Positions 8,552-18,265 of a stretch of 64,000 nucleotides of DNA are shown piece by piece. Position 1 is the stretch's first letter, and the number at the start of each line of letters is the position of its first letter. This stretch comes from FEB-7 sp963698265 (GTDB lineage: Bacteria > Pseudomonadota > Gammaproteobacteria > Burkholderiales > Usitatibacteraceae), in NCBI GenBank assembly GCA_963698265.1, contig CAVOQC010000004.1, positions 1,187,904 through 1,251,903 on the forward strand, in the 5' to 3' direction. Made by a program: the position numbers and the translations under genes. The notes below the pieces were generated by a model that saw nothing but the letters and a program-made list of their open reading frames with translations, had not been told where the DNA came from and did not search any database.

Positions 8552-9232
8552 ATGGCCGTCACGCAGCGCGCCATCGCCGCGCAGGACAAGGAGGATCGCA
8601 GGCACGCCCTGCTCGACGCCGCCGAAGCGCTCTTTCTCGATCACCAGGACCGCATGGCGAGCGTGGCGGAAGTCGCCGAGGCCGCGGGGCTCGCCAAGGG
8701 AACGGTCTACCTCTACTTCCCGAGCAAGGAGGAAATGCTCTTGAGCCTCCACGAGCGCCACGTGACGCGCTACTTCGACAAGCTCATGGAGCTGCTCGAC
8801 GCGACGAAGCCCGCCGGATTCGACGAAGTCTGGGCCGTCACGCGGACGAACCTCGTGCGCGCCCCGGGCTATCTCGCGCTCACCAGCCGCTGCTTCGGTC
8901 TCATGGACCGCGACATACCCACGGAGTCCGCCATCGCCTTCAAGGTCCGCGTGGCGCAGGTGCTCAGGAAGGCCGGCGAAGGACTCGAGCGCCATTTCCC
9001 CGCCCTGCGAACGGGCGAGGGCGTCACGCTGCTGCAGCACAGCTATGGACTCATCGTGGGGCTGTGGCAGCTCCTCCACCCGATCGAGCGATTCGGCTCC
9101 GCCATGGAGCGCGCCGAGCTGGCGATGTTCCGGCGCGATTACGAACGCGAGGTCGAGCAGGCCCTGCGGGCCCTCTGGAGGGGAGCCATGGACGGCACGA
9201 CGCTGCACCCCGCCAAGAGGAAACCGCGATGA
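8552..9232 (+). CDS. TetR/AcrR-family repressor of the adjacent RND efflux genes
   Basis: A 226-residue regulator with the family's N-terminal helix-turn-helix at about residues 37-62 (VAEAAGLAKGTVYLYFPSKE) and a divergent all-helical ligand domain. I choose the ATG at 8552 because an earlier in-frame ATG (8504) lies inside the first operator, between the -35 and -10 elements. The gene overlaps the adaptor gene by ATGA at 9229-9232, so both are made from one message. It most likely represses its own operon and is released by a pump substrate. The inducer cannot be predicted. Confidence 0.88.
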   Translation: MAVTQRAIAAQDKEDRRHALLDAAEALFLDHQDRMASVAEVAEAAGLAKGTVYLYFPSKEEMLLSLHERHVTRYFDKLMELLDATKPAGFDEVWAVTRTNLVRAPGYLALTSRCFGLMDRDIPTESAIAFKVRVAQVLRKAGEGLERHFPALRTGEGVTLLQHSYGLIVGLWQLLHPIERFGSAMERAELAMFRRDYEREVEQALRALWRGAMDGTTLHPAKRKPR

Positions 9233-10308
9233 TCCGCGCGCCTGTCCTCACCGCCATCGCGGCGTTGCTGCTCGTCTCCTGCGGCGATCCGCCCCCGGCG
9301 CAGGATCCGATCCGGCCGGTGCTCACGGTGGTCGTCACGCCGGGGGCGGCCTCCGGACGCGACGTCTACTCGGGCGAACTGCGCGCGCGCGTGGAAACGG
9401 ATCTCGCCTTCCGCATCGGCGGCAAGATCGCCGCGCGGCTCGCCGACGCGGGCGCCCGGGTCGTGAAGGGCCAGCCGCTCGCCCGGCTCGATCCGCGCGA
9501 TGCGGCGCTCGCCGCCCAGGCGGCGCAGGCGCAACTCGCTTCCGCCGAGGCGGACTCCACCCTGGCCCGGGCGGAATTCGACCGCGCCGGCGACCTGCTC
9601 GCGAAGAAGTTCATCAGCCGGTCCGCCTACGACGCCCGGAAGGCCGCCCACGCCGCCGCCGGCGCGCGCGTCGAGCAGGCGCGCTCCCAGGCTGCCCTAT
9701 CGGAGAACCAGGAGGCCTACACGACTCTCGTCGCCGATGCGGATGGCGTGGTGGTTTCCGTATCGGCGGAGCCCGGCCAGGTGGTGGCCGCGGGACAGCC
9801 CATCCTCCGTCTCGCCCGGGACGGCGAGATGGAAGTCGTGATCCATGCGCCCGAAAGCGAGGTGGGGCGCATCCGCAGGGGCCAGGACGTGGCGATCTTC
9901 CTGTGGGCCGACCCAACCCACCGCTTCCCGGGTCGCATCCGCGAGATCGCCGGCGGCGCCGATGCGACGACGCGGACCTTCGCGGTGCGCGTGGCGGCCG
10001 CCCGCGTTCCTCCCGGCGCGCGCCCGGGCATGAGCGCCACGGTGGTGCTGCAGCAGCCGGAGGACGGCAACCTCGTCGTGCTCCCGATCTCGGCGCTGGT
10101 CCGCGACGGCGAGACCGCGGCGGTGTGGGTCGTCGACCCGGGTTCGTCGCGCGTGGCGCGGCGCAAGGTGGAAGTGGGCCGCTACCGGGAGGACGGCGCG
10201 ACGATTCTTTCCGGGCTCTCCGGCGGCGAGATCGTGGTGTCCGCGGGCGTGCACAAGTTGCGCGAGGGCCAGCAGGTGCGCCTTGCCGGCGTCCCCGCCG
10301 CCCGCTGA
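9229..10308 (+). CDS. RND efflux periplasmic adaptor (membrane fusion protein), lipoprotein
   Basis: A 359-residue HlyD/AcrA-type adaptor. The signal ends in the lipobox LVSC, placing the lipid on Cys18 and the protein on the inner membrane facing the periplasm. It contains the split lipoyl motif (FRIGGKIAARLADAGARVVKG, later DGVVVSVSAEPGQVVAAG), a short alpha-helical hairpin at about residues 95-160, and beta-barrel and membrane-proximal domains to the end. It starts within the TetR stop and ends 9 bases before the permease. No outer-membrane channel gene follows, so the pump must borrow a TolC-type partner from elsewhere. Confidence 0.9.
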   Translation: MIRAPVLTAIAALLLVSCGDPPPAQDPIRPVLTVVVTPGAASGRDVYSGELRARVETDLAFRIGGKIAARLADAGARVVKGQPLARLDPRDAALAAQAAQAQLASAEADSTLARAEFDRAGDLLAKKFISRSAYDARKAAHAAAGARVEQARSQAALSENQEAYTTLVADADGVVVSVSAEPGQVVAAGQPILRLARDGEMEVVIHAPESEVGRIRRGQDVAIFLWADPTHRFPGRIREIAGGADATTRTFAVRVAAARVPPGARPGMSATVVLQQPEDGNLVVLPISALVRDGETAAVWVVDPGSSRVARRKVEVGRYREDGATILSGLSGGEIVVSAGVHKLREGQQVRLAGVPAAR

Positions 10309-10317
10309 GCGCCGGCC

Positions 10318-13300
10318 ATGGCGAGGCACTTCAACCTCTCGGAGTGGTCGCTTTCGCACCAGACGCTGGTGCTCTACACCATGCTGGTCCTGGCCGCGAT
10401 CGGCGTCGGCTCGTACCTGAACCTCGGCCAGGCCGAGGATCCGGACTTCACGTTCAAGCTGATGGTGGTGCGCACGAACTGGCCCGGCGCATCCGCCGAC
10501 GAGGTCGAGCGCCAGCTCACCGACCGCATCGAGAAGAAACTCCAGGAGACTCCGCGTCTCGACCACCTGCGCAGCTACTCGAAGCCCGGCGAATCGGTGG
10601 TCTTCGTCTTCGTGAAGGACTCCTCGCGGCCCGACGAGATCAAGGACACCTGGTACCAGGTCCGCAAGAAGGTGGGCGACATCCGCAGCCGCCTGCCGGC
10701 GGGGATCCAGGGCCCGTTCTTCAACGACGAGTTCGGCGACACGTTCGGCAACATCTACGCCCTCACGGGCGACGGCTTCACCTACGCGCAGTTGAAGGAA
10801 ACGGGCGACCGGATCAGGAGCGACCTGCTCCAGGTCCGGGACGTCGCGAAGGTGGAGCTCGTGGGCGAGCAGGACGAGCAGATCCGCGTGGAGATCGCGA
10901 ACGCGAAGCTCGCGACGTTCGGGATCGAACCCGCCGTGATCTTCGCCGCCCTCGCCCAGCAGAACGCCGTCGCCTCGGCGGGCAGCTTCGAGACCGCCAC
11001 CGAGCGCATCCACGTTCGCGCGAGCGGCGCGCTCGATTCCGTCGAGAGCGTGCGGGAAGTGCCCATCCGCGCCAACGGGCGCCTGTTCCGCGTCGGGCGA
11101 CTTCGCCACCGTGACGCGCGGCTTCGCCGACCCGCCGCAGCCGAAGATGCGCTTCATGGGCAAGGACGCAGTGGGCATCGCCGTGTCGATGGTCCCGCGC
11201 GGCGACATCATCGCCCTGGGCAAGGCACTCGACGGGGAGCTCGCCCGCATCCGGTCGGAGCTTCCCGTGGGCCTGGAGTTCGACCGCGTGAACGACCAGC
11301 CGGCCACCGTGAAGCGCTCCGTGCGCGAGTTCACGCGCGCCCTCGCCGAGGCCGTCGGCATCGTCCTGCTGGTGTGCTTCCTGTCGCTGGGCCTTCGCAC
11401 CGGCCTCATCGTGGCGCTCACGATCCCGCTCACGCTGGCGGTCACCTTCCTCTTCATGTACCAGGCGGGCATCGACCTGCACAAGATCTCCCTGGGCGCC
11501 CTGATCATCTCCCTCGGCCTGCTGGTGGACGACTGCCATCATCGCCGTGGAGATGATGGTCGTGAAGATGGAGCAGGGATGGGAGCGCGTGCGGGCGGCG
11601 AGCTTCGCCTACACGTCCACCTCGATGCCGATGCTCACGGGCACCATCGTGACGGCCGCGGGATTCCTGCCCATCGGGCTTGCGCGATCCTCGACCGGGG
11701 AATACACGTTCTCGATCTTCGCCGTCGCCACGATCGCGCTCATGGTCTCCTGGGTGGTGTCGGTCGTCTTCGTGCCCTACCTCGGCTACAAGCTCCTGCC
11801 GGACGTCGCGCAGGCACGGCGCGGGCGCGGACGAGGGCGCGGTCTACCGCAAGCCCTTCTACCTGCGCTTCCGGCGCCTCGTGGAATGGAGCGTGGCCCA
11901 CCGCTGGCTGGTGATCGGCGTGACGGCCGGAGTCTTCGCGGCGTCGCTCTTCGGATTCCGTTTCGTGCAGCAGCAGTTCTTTCCCGCCGCGAGCAGGCCG
12001 GAGCTCATCGTGGACCTGCGCCTCGCCGAGGGCAGCTCCTTCCCGGCGACCGAGGCCCAGGTGCGGAAGCTCGAGAAGATCCTCATGACCGAGCCCGTGC
12101 TCCGGGACCACATCGACAACTTCGTGAGCTACGTGGGCAGCGGCAGCCCGCGCTTCTACCTGCCCTTCGACCAGCAGCTGGCCGCCGCGAATTTCGGGCA
12201 GTTCATCGTGAACACCTCGAACAACGAATCACGGGAAATCGTGCGCAGCCGGCTGCTCGAGATCTTCGAGGAGGATTTCCCCGAGCTGCGCGGCCGCGTG
12301 AACCGCCTCGAGAACGGCCCGCCCGTGGGTTTTCCGGTCCAGTTCCGCGTGATCGGGGAGGACAAGGCGGCCATCCGCGCGATCGCCGACCAAGTCGCGG
12401 CCGCGATGCGCGCCAATCCCTGGACGCACGACGTGCAGTTCGACTGGGAGGAGGCGAGCCGCGTCATCCGGCTCACGCTCGACCAGGGCCGCGCGCGCGC
12501 CCTGGGCGTGTCGACCCAGGAGCTCGCGCAGTACGTGGGCACCGTGATCTCCGGCCAGGCCGTGACCACGTGGCGCGAGCATGACAAGCAGGTGGACGTC
12601 GTGGTGCGCGGCGTCGAGAGCGAGCGGCGCATGGTGGGCCTGCTGAAGGACCTCGCGGTTCCCGTGGGGCGCGGGCGCACCGTGCCGCTCGCGCAGATCG
12701 CCAGCCTTTCCCATGGCTTCGAGCAGGGCGTCTACTGGCGCCGCGACCGGCTGCCTCTCATCACGGTTCGCGCGGACATCAAGGACGGCGTCCAGGCCCC
12801 GGTGGTGAGCGCGCAGGTGAACGCGAAACTCGAGGCCCTGCGCGCGCGACTTCCCTTCGGCTACCGGATCGAGACGGGAGGTGCGGTCGAGGACTCCGCC
12901 AAGGGACAGCGTTCCATCGCGGTCGTGGCACCGGTCATGGTGCTGGTGATGGTGACGGCGCTCATGCTCCAGCTGCAGAGCTTCGCGCGCCTCGCGATGG
13001 TCCTGCTCACCGCGCCCCTGGGGCTCATCGGCGTGACCGCGGCCCTGCTCATCTTCCGCGTCCCGTTCGGCTTCGTGGCGATGCTCGGCGCCATCGCGCT
13101 CGCCGGCATGATCATGCGCAACTCCGTCATTCTCGTGGACCAGATCGAGCACGACATCCGCGAGGGCAGCGAGCCATGGGACGCCATCGTCGACGCGACC
13201 GTGCGCCGCTTCCGCCCGATCATGCTCACCGCAGCCGCGGCGGTGCTGGCCATGATCCCGCTCACGCGAAGCGCCTTTTATGGCCCCATGGCAGTGGCGA

Positions 13301-13401
13301 TCATGGGCGGGCTCCTGGTGGCCACGGTGCTCACCCTCGTCTTCCTTCCCGCCCTCTACGCCGCGTGGTATCGCGTGCAGCCCTCCTCCAGCACGGGCTA
13401 G
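10318..13401 (+). pseudogene. RND efflux permease (AcrB/TriC-like), interrupted by three single-base insertions
   Basis: About 1026 residues once three extra bases are ignored, which is the usual length for a HAE1-type RND permease. The reading frame changes at a GGG run (11095-11097), at a T within the proton-relay motif LLVDD-AIIAVE (11534), and in a GC-rich stretch near 11818-11832. Each segment matches the family without other damage. The N-terminal transmembrane helix, porter domain (WPGASADEVERQLTD), the Asp-Asp of transmembrane helix 4, and the C-terminal transmembrane bundle (GAIALAGMIMRNSVILVDQI) are all recognisable. It is the proton-driven drug/solvent export subunit that would work with the adaptor upstream. 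As sequenced it is not translatable. Sequence error is the likeliest cause. Confidence 0.85.
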
Positions 13402-13421
13402 GAGTCTGCTATCTTCGGCGC

Positions 13422-14123
13422 ATGGAACGCCGGGATTTCGTCAAGCTGTGTGCCGCATCCGCGGCCGCGACCACACTGCCCACGGCCGCCGATGCGGCGA
13501 GCCTCAAGGCCCGCCTGTACCGGCGCGCGCTGCTCGTCGACGAGCGGCAGCAGCCCATAAAGGCGGAGTCCCTGCGGGTCGGCGTCAATTACGTCTTCGA
13601 CTATCCCTTCGCGGCCACGCCCTGCTTCCTCCTGCACCTGGCCGGCCCGGCCGCCGGCGGGATTGACCTGCGCACCGAGGCCGGCGGCGCCTATCGCTGG
13701 GAAGGCGGAATCGGGCCGCGCAGGGCGATCGTGGCCTACTCGGCCATCTGCGCGCACAAGCTCACCTATCCCACGCGCCAGGTGAGCTTCATCGGCTATC
13801 GCGACGGGCCGAGTCCCGTTGCGGGCCCTGGCAAGGTGATCACCTGCTGCTCGGACCGCAGCGTCTACGACCCGGCTGCCGGGGCGCGCGTCGTCACCGG
13901 ACCCGCCCCGCAGCCGCTCGCCACGATCCTGCTCGAGCACGACGCGGCCAGGGACGAGCTCGCCGCCGTGGGCACCTTCGGCGGCGAGATGTTCGAGACG
14001 TTCTTCCGGAAGTTCGGCTTCCGCCTGCAACTCGAGATGGGAGACCGGGCGAAGGACGGCGTCCAGGAGCGCGCGGTCGTAAAGGAACTCGCCCACTACA
14101 GCTCGCAGTGGGCGCGATGCTGA
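13422..14123 (+). CDS. Tat-exported Rieske-like 2Fe-2S protein with an altered second ligand box
   Basis: A 233-residue protein beginning with a twin-arginine signal (ERRDFVKLCAAS). The first Rieske box is intact: Cys110-Ala-His112 within SAICAHKLTYPT. The second box reads CCSDRSVYD at residues 142-150. The usual C-x-x-H would put His where Arg146 stands, one base change (CAC to CGC) away. Downstream GPAPQPLA and the C-terminal half look like a conserved family. It follows the RND permease by 20 bases but has no obvious functional tie to efflux. A periplasmic electron-transfer role is expected if the cluster forms. With Arg in place of His the cluster could be absent or differently coordinated, or the base may be miscalled. 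Confidence 0.7.
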   Translation: MERRDFVKLCAASAAATTLPTAADAASLKARLYRRALLVDERQQPIKAESLRVGVNYVFDYPFAATPCFLLHLAGPAAGGIDLRTEAGGAYRWEGGIGPRRAIVAYSAICAHKLTYPTRQVSFIGYRDGPSPVAGPGKVITCCSDRSVYDPAAGARVVTGPAPQPLATILLEHDAARDELAAVGTFGGEMFETFFRKFGFRLQLEMGDRAKDGVQERAVVKELAHYSSQWARC

Positions 14124-14149
14124 CCGGGGGGCTGCAAGGGTAGCGTCGC

Positions 14150-14870
14150 GTGATCCCCTTCCTCCGCCCGAACGATCCGTTTCCCCCCGTCTCGAAGGCG
14201 CTGCGCTCGCCCAACGGCCTGCTGTGCGCCGGCGCCGACCTCTCCCCGGAACGCCTGGTCGACGCCTACGCGAAGGGAATCTTCCCCTGGTTCTCCGAAG
14301 GCGAGCCGATCCTGTGGTGGTCGCCGCATCCGCGCATGGTGCTCTTCCCGGAGGAGTTGAAGGTCTCGCGCTCGCTGCGCAAGGCAGTGGACCGAGGGCG
14401 GCTTCGAGACGCGCTTCGACACCGCCTTTCGGGCAGGTCATCGCGCGCGTGCGCCGCGCCGCGCGACGGCCAGCCCGGCACCTGGATCGTGCCGGACATG
14501 GTGCGGGCCTACACGCGCCTGCACGAACTGGGCTTCGCACATTCGGTCGAATCGTGGAAGGACGGCGAGCTCGCGGGCGGCCTCTACGGCATGCTGCTGG
14601 GCGGCGTCTTCTTCGGCGAGTCGATGTTCGCGCGCGAGCCGGACGCCTCCAAGGTCGCGCTCGTGAAGCTGGTCGAGCGCGCTGCAGGCGCTCGGCGTGC
14701 GCGTGATCGACTGCCAGCAGGCCACGCGGCACCTGGCCTCGCTGGGCGCGCGCGAGATCCCGCGGCGCGAGTTCGCGCAGCTCCTGGCCGAGTCGATACA
14801 ATGTCGTCCGTCCGGCAGCCGCTGGCCGGCCACCGAGGAAGCATGGCGAAGCTCAACGACCTCCCCATAG
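14150..14870 (+). pseudogene. aat: leucyl/phenylalanyl-tRNA-protein transferase, four single-base insertions
   Basis: Aat attaches Leu or Phe from aminoacyl-tRNA to proteins with N-terminal Arg or Lys, marking them for ClpAP. The GTG start at 14150 gives the family's N-terminus (IPFLRPNDPFPPVSKAL), then GIFPWF, the WWSPHPR motif, GTWIVPDM, and LHELGFAHSVE with GGLYG. Extra bases are inferred at GGG 14396-14398, GGG 14431-14433, the GCGCGC run near 14445, and G14681. With these removed the protein is about 238 residues, the normal length, and ends at TAG 14868-14870, overlapping the bpt start by 28 bases. The first three insertions sum to three, so the frame returns after about 15 garbled residues. 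Confidence 0.82.
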
Positions 14871-15565
14871 CGAACCTGCAGTTCTACGCGACCGCCCCCT
14901 ACCCGTGCAGCTACCTGCCGGGGCGGCTCGCGCGCTCGCAGGTGGCCACGCCCAGCTACCTGATCGACACCGAGACCTACGGCGCGCTCGTCTCCGCCGG
15001 CTTCCGCCGCTCCGGCGCCTTCACCTACCGCCCCTACTGCGACCACTGCCAGGCGTGCGTGCCGGTGCGCGTGGTGGCCGCGGAGTTCGAGCCCAGCCGC
15101 TCGCAGCGCCGCGCCTGGAAGCGCCACGCGGGCCTCGAGGCGCGCATCGGCGAACTCCGGTTCAGCGCCGAGCACTACGCGCTCTATCGCCTCTACCAGG
15201 GCGAGCGCCACCGCGGCGGCGGGATGGACCACGACAGCCGCGAGCAGTACGCGCACTTCCTGCTGCAGTCCAACGTCGCCACGCGCCTCGTCGAGTTCCG
15301 CGAGGCGGGGAGGCTGCGCATGGTGTCCATCGTGGACGAGCTGGCCGATGGGCTGTCGTCGGTCTACACCTTCTTCGACCCGCTCGTGGAAAAGGCGAGC
15401 TTCGGCACCTGGAACATGCTCTGGCAGATCGAGGAAGCCCGCGCCGCGGGCTCGCCTACGTCTACCTCGGCTACTGGATCGCGCAGAGCCGCAAGATGGC
15501 CTACAAGAGCGAGTTCCGGCCCGATCGAGGGACTCTCGCGCGGGGAATGGAAACGGCTGCGATGA
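14843..15565 (+). pseudogene. bpt: aspartate/glutamate leucyltransferase (Bpt), two compensating frameshifts
   Basis: Bpt is the bacterial leucyltransferase that adds Leu to N-terminal Asp or Glu in the N-degron pathway. The ATG at 14843 leads to 240 residues. Family features are YPCSYLPG near the N-terminus, the CDHCQACVPVRV cysteine cluster, and the NAT domain with SSVYTFFDP and GTWNMLWQIEEA. A missing C near 15450 and an extra G near 15523 shift a stretch of about 24 codons. Read in the shifted frame it gives LAYVYLGYWIAQSRKMAYK, the conserved C-terminal motif. The gene then ends in its original frame with RGEWKRLR. Its overlap with aat keeps two complementary N-degron enzymes together. 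Confidence 0.82.
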
Positions 15566-15594
15566 GTCCGCGCCGAACCGCCGCGGGACCGCTG

Positions 15595-16617
15595 ATGCTC
15601 TATCGCCTCGCCCGCAGCGCCCTCTTCCGGCTCGATCCCGAAACCGCGCACGATCTCGCGCTCAAGTCGATGTGCGCCCTCGGCCCCGCCGCGGCACTCC
15701 TCGGCGCCGGCGCGGACCACGGGGAGGAGCGCACGGTGATGGGAATCCGACTTCCCGAACCCCGTGGGCCTCGCCGCGGGCATGGACAAGAACGCGCAGT
15801 ACCTGGACGCGCTCGCGGCCCTGGGGTTCGGCCATCTCGAGGTCGGCACCGTCACGCCCGCGCCCGCAGCCCGGCAATCCCAGGCCGCGCCTCTTCCGGC
15901 TGGTGCCCGCACGAGGCGATCATCAACCGCATGGGCTTCAACAACGTGGGCGTCGAGGAGCTCCTGCGCAACGTCGAGACGCTCGTCCTTCCGCGGCGTG
16001 CTCGGCATCAACATCGGCAAGAACTTCGGACACGCCCCTCGAGCGCGCCGCCGACGACTACCTCGCGTGCCTCGACGCGGTATACGAGCGCGCGACCTAC
16101 GTGACGGTGAACATCTCTTCGCCCAACACGAAGAACCTGCGCGACCTGCAGTCCCGGGAAAGGCTGGACGAGCTCCTGTCGGCGCGTCATGGCGCGGCGC
16201 GAAGTCGCTGGCCGCGCCGAACCGGTCGCAGGAAAGCCGCTCGCGGTGAAGATCGCCCCGGACCTCGACGACGCGCAGATCGGCGCCATTGCGGATCTCG
16301 CGCTGCAGCACCGCGTCGACGCGCTGATCGCCACCAACACGACCACCGGCCGCGCGGGCGTCGAGGGCCATCGCCACGCCGCGCGAGGCCGGGGGCCTGT
16401 CCGGGCGGCCGCTGTTCGCGCGCTCGACCGAGGTACTGCGCAAGCTCTCGGGACTGCTCGCCGGCCGGATCCCGCTCATCGGCGTGGGCGGCATCCTCTC
16501 CGGAAGCGACGCGAAGGCGAAGATCGAGGCGGGCGCCAGCCTCGTGCAGCTCTATACGGGCTTCATCTATCGCGGCCCGGGCTCATCGCCGAGTCGCGGC
16601 GCTCGCTCCGGGGCTGA
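15595..16617 (+). pseudogene. pyrD: dihydroorotate dehydrogenase (quinone), class 2, with eight indels
   Basis: PyrD oxidises dihydroorotate to orotate with FMN and passes electrons to quinone at the inner membrane (pyrimidine synthesis). Recognisable blocks in order are MLYRLARSALFRLDPETAH, GLAAGMDKNAQYLDALAALGFGHLEVGTVTP, IINRMGFNN, GVLGINIGKN, VTVNISSPNT, LAVKIAPDLDD, ALIATNTTTGR and IPLIGVGGI with LVQLYTGF. I infer seven inserted bases (near 15747, 15857, 15906, 15988, 16028, 16184 and in the CC before IATPREAGG, about 16370) and one missing base near 16580. Corrected length from the ATG at 15595 is 338 residues, matching the family. An earlier ATG at 15562, overlapping the bpt stop, would add 11 residues. 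So dense a set of indels in a housekeeping gene argues for sequence error. Confidence 0.82.
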
Positions 16618-16642
16618 CCCCGGAAACGCGCCGGCTGCCCCG

Positions 16643-17759
16643 ATGCGAATCGGCATTCCCCGCGAATCGAAGGAAGGCGAGCGCCGCGTCGGGCTCGATC
16701 CGGACGCCGTTCGCGCGCTGGCACTCGACGGCCACGAGGTGCGTGTCGCCTCCGGGCGCGGGCCGCGGCATCGGTGCAGGCGATGACGCCTACGCGGCTG
16801 CAGGCGCGGCAATCGTCGGATCGCCGCAGACGCGTGGAAAGCCGGGCTCGTCGTGAAGGTGAAGGAGGTCCAGCCGGACGAGTGGCCCGGGCTCGCGGCC
16901 GACACGACGGTTTTCGGCTTCCAGCAGCTGGTGGGAGCGCCCGAGCGGGCGCGCGGCCTCGCCGCGCGGAGCGTCACCGCGATCGCCTACGAGCTGGTGC
17001 GCGACCGCGATGGCGGCTTTCCGCTGCTCGCCCCCATGTCGGTCATCGCGGGGCGGCTCGCGATCCAGGTCGGCGCCCATCTCCTCACGCTGCCCGAAGG
17101 AGGCAACGGCACGCTGCTCTCGGGTTGCCCAGGCGCCGAGTCCGGCGCGCGTGCTGGTGCTCGGCGGCGGACACGCGGGAACCCATGCCGCCATCGTCGC
17201 GGCGGGCATGGGCGCGAGGGTCACCGTCCTCACGCGCTCGGCGGCCACGCGCGAGGCGCTCGCCACGCGCCTGGGCGACGGCGTGGACGCGGGGCTTGCC
17301 ACGCCCGCGGAAATCGAGCGGCATGCCCTGGATGCCGACCTCGTCGTGGGCGCGGTGTTCGTTCCCGGCGCGCCGACGCCGAAGCTGCTGCCCCGCTCGC
17401 TCGTCGCGCGCATGAAACCGGGCTCCGTGATCGTCGACGTCTCCATCGACGCCGGCGGCGTGGCCGAGACTTCGCGCCCGACCTCGTTCGCCGATCCCAC
17501 CTTCGTCGACGAGGGGGTGGTGCACTACTGCGTTCCCAACATGCCCTCGGCCGTGGCGCGCGCGAGTGCGGCGGCCCTGTCGGCCGCGGCCCTGCCCTAT
17601 GTCCGGACCCTCGCCGGCAAGGGAATCGCGCGGGCGATCGCCGAAGATGCGGGCCTCAGGGCCGGGGTGCTGATCTGGCGCGGCCGCATCGCGCACGAGG
17701 GCATCGCCTCGGAAGCGGGAAAAGCCTGGCATCGCCTCGCGATGGAAGACCTCGCGTGA
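16643..17759 (+). pseudogene. ald: alanine dehydrogenase, three frameshifts
   Basis: Ald reversibly deaminates L-alanine to pyruvate with NAD. The ATG at 16643 begins MRIGIPRESKEGERRVGL, followed by VVKVKEVQPDEW, the substrate loop TLPEGGNGTLLSG, the nucleotide site VLVLGGGHAGTHAA, then MKPGSVIVDVSIDAGG and VVHYCVPNMPSAV, all typical of the family. The frame changes at a GGG run (16754-16756, one extra), near 16828 (one missing), and near 17125 (one extra or two missing). The corrected protein is about 371 residues, normal for Ald. The distinction from PntA-type transhydrogenase subunits rests on the VDVSIDAGG...VVHYCVPNMP region. The stop overlaps the next gene (GTGA). Confidence 0.82.
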
Positions 17760-18265
17760 GCACGCTCGCCGCGCGCATCGACGCGCTGCTGCCGCAGACG
17801 CAGTGCACGAAGTGCGGCTACGACGGCTGCCGTCCCTATGCCGAGGCGATCGCGAAAGCGGAAGCGGACATCGACCAGTGCCCGCCTGGCGGCGACGAGG
17901 GCGTCGCGCAGCTAGCGGCCCTGCTCGGGCGTCCCGCGAAGCGCCTCGACGCGGCCCGCGGCGAATACCGCCCGCCCCGGGTCGCCGTGATCGACGAATC
18001 GCGGTGCATCGGCTGCGTGAAGTGCATCCAGGCCTGCCCGGTGGACGCCATCGTCGGCGCGTCGAAGCTCATGCACACCGTGATCGCCGGGTGGTGCACC
18101 GGATGCGAGCTGTGCATTCCCCCCTGCCCCGTCGACTGCATCGCGCTCGCGCCTGTCCCCGCGCTTCCCGATCCGGACCTCTCGCGGCAGCGGCACGGGT
18201 TTCGCGCCGCCCGGCTGGCGCGCGAGGCCGCCGAGCACACCGCCCGGATGCTCGAGCGCGAATGA
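17756..18265 (+). CDS. rsxB: RsxB/RnfB-type iron-sulfur protein, soluble short form
   Basis: A 169-residue protein starting at a GTG that overlaps the ald stop. It has the N-terminal four-Cys cluster domain (CTKCGYDGC ... QCPPGG) and two bacterial ferredoxin motifs (CIGCVKCIQACPVDAI and CTGCELCIPPCPVDCI), enough for three 4Fe-4S clusters. RnfB/RsxB normally belongs to a membrane complex that moves electrons between NADH and ferredoxin or reduces SoxR. This copy begins directly at the cluster domain and lacks the usual N-terminal transmembrane helix. No other rnf/rsx genes are present. It overlaps nth, and in E. coli nth follows the rsx operon, so this may be a reduced remnant of that arrangement. 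Confidence 0.85.
   Translation: MSTLAARIDALLPQTQCTKCGYDGCRPYAEAIAKAEADIDQCPPGGDEGVAQLAALLGRPAKRLDAARGEYRPPRVAVIDESRCIGCVKCIQACPVDAIVGASKLMHTVIAGWCTGCELCIPPCPVDCIALAPVPALPDPDLSRQRHGFRAARLAREAAEHTARMLERE

Noticed and set aside
8504..8552. Earlier ATG (8504) as the TetR start
   Set aside because: It lies inside the promoter, between -35 and -10, and in the first operator, so it would not be in the message.
11095..11832. Programmed ribosomal frameshifting in the RND permease
   Set aside because: Three shifts of the same sign occur with no slippery heptamer or stimulatory structure that I can see, and similar breaks affect unrelated neighbours, so sequence error is simpler.
14150..15565. A single open frame that looks like an Aat-Bpt fusion enzyme
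   Set aside because: The middle part is a wrong-frame translation produced by inserted bases. The true aat end (14870) and bpt start (14843) are visible in their own frames.
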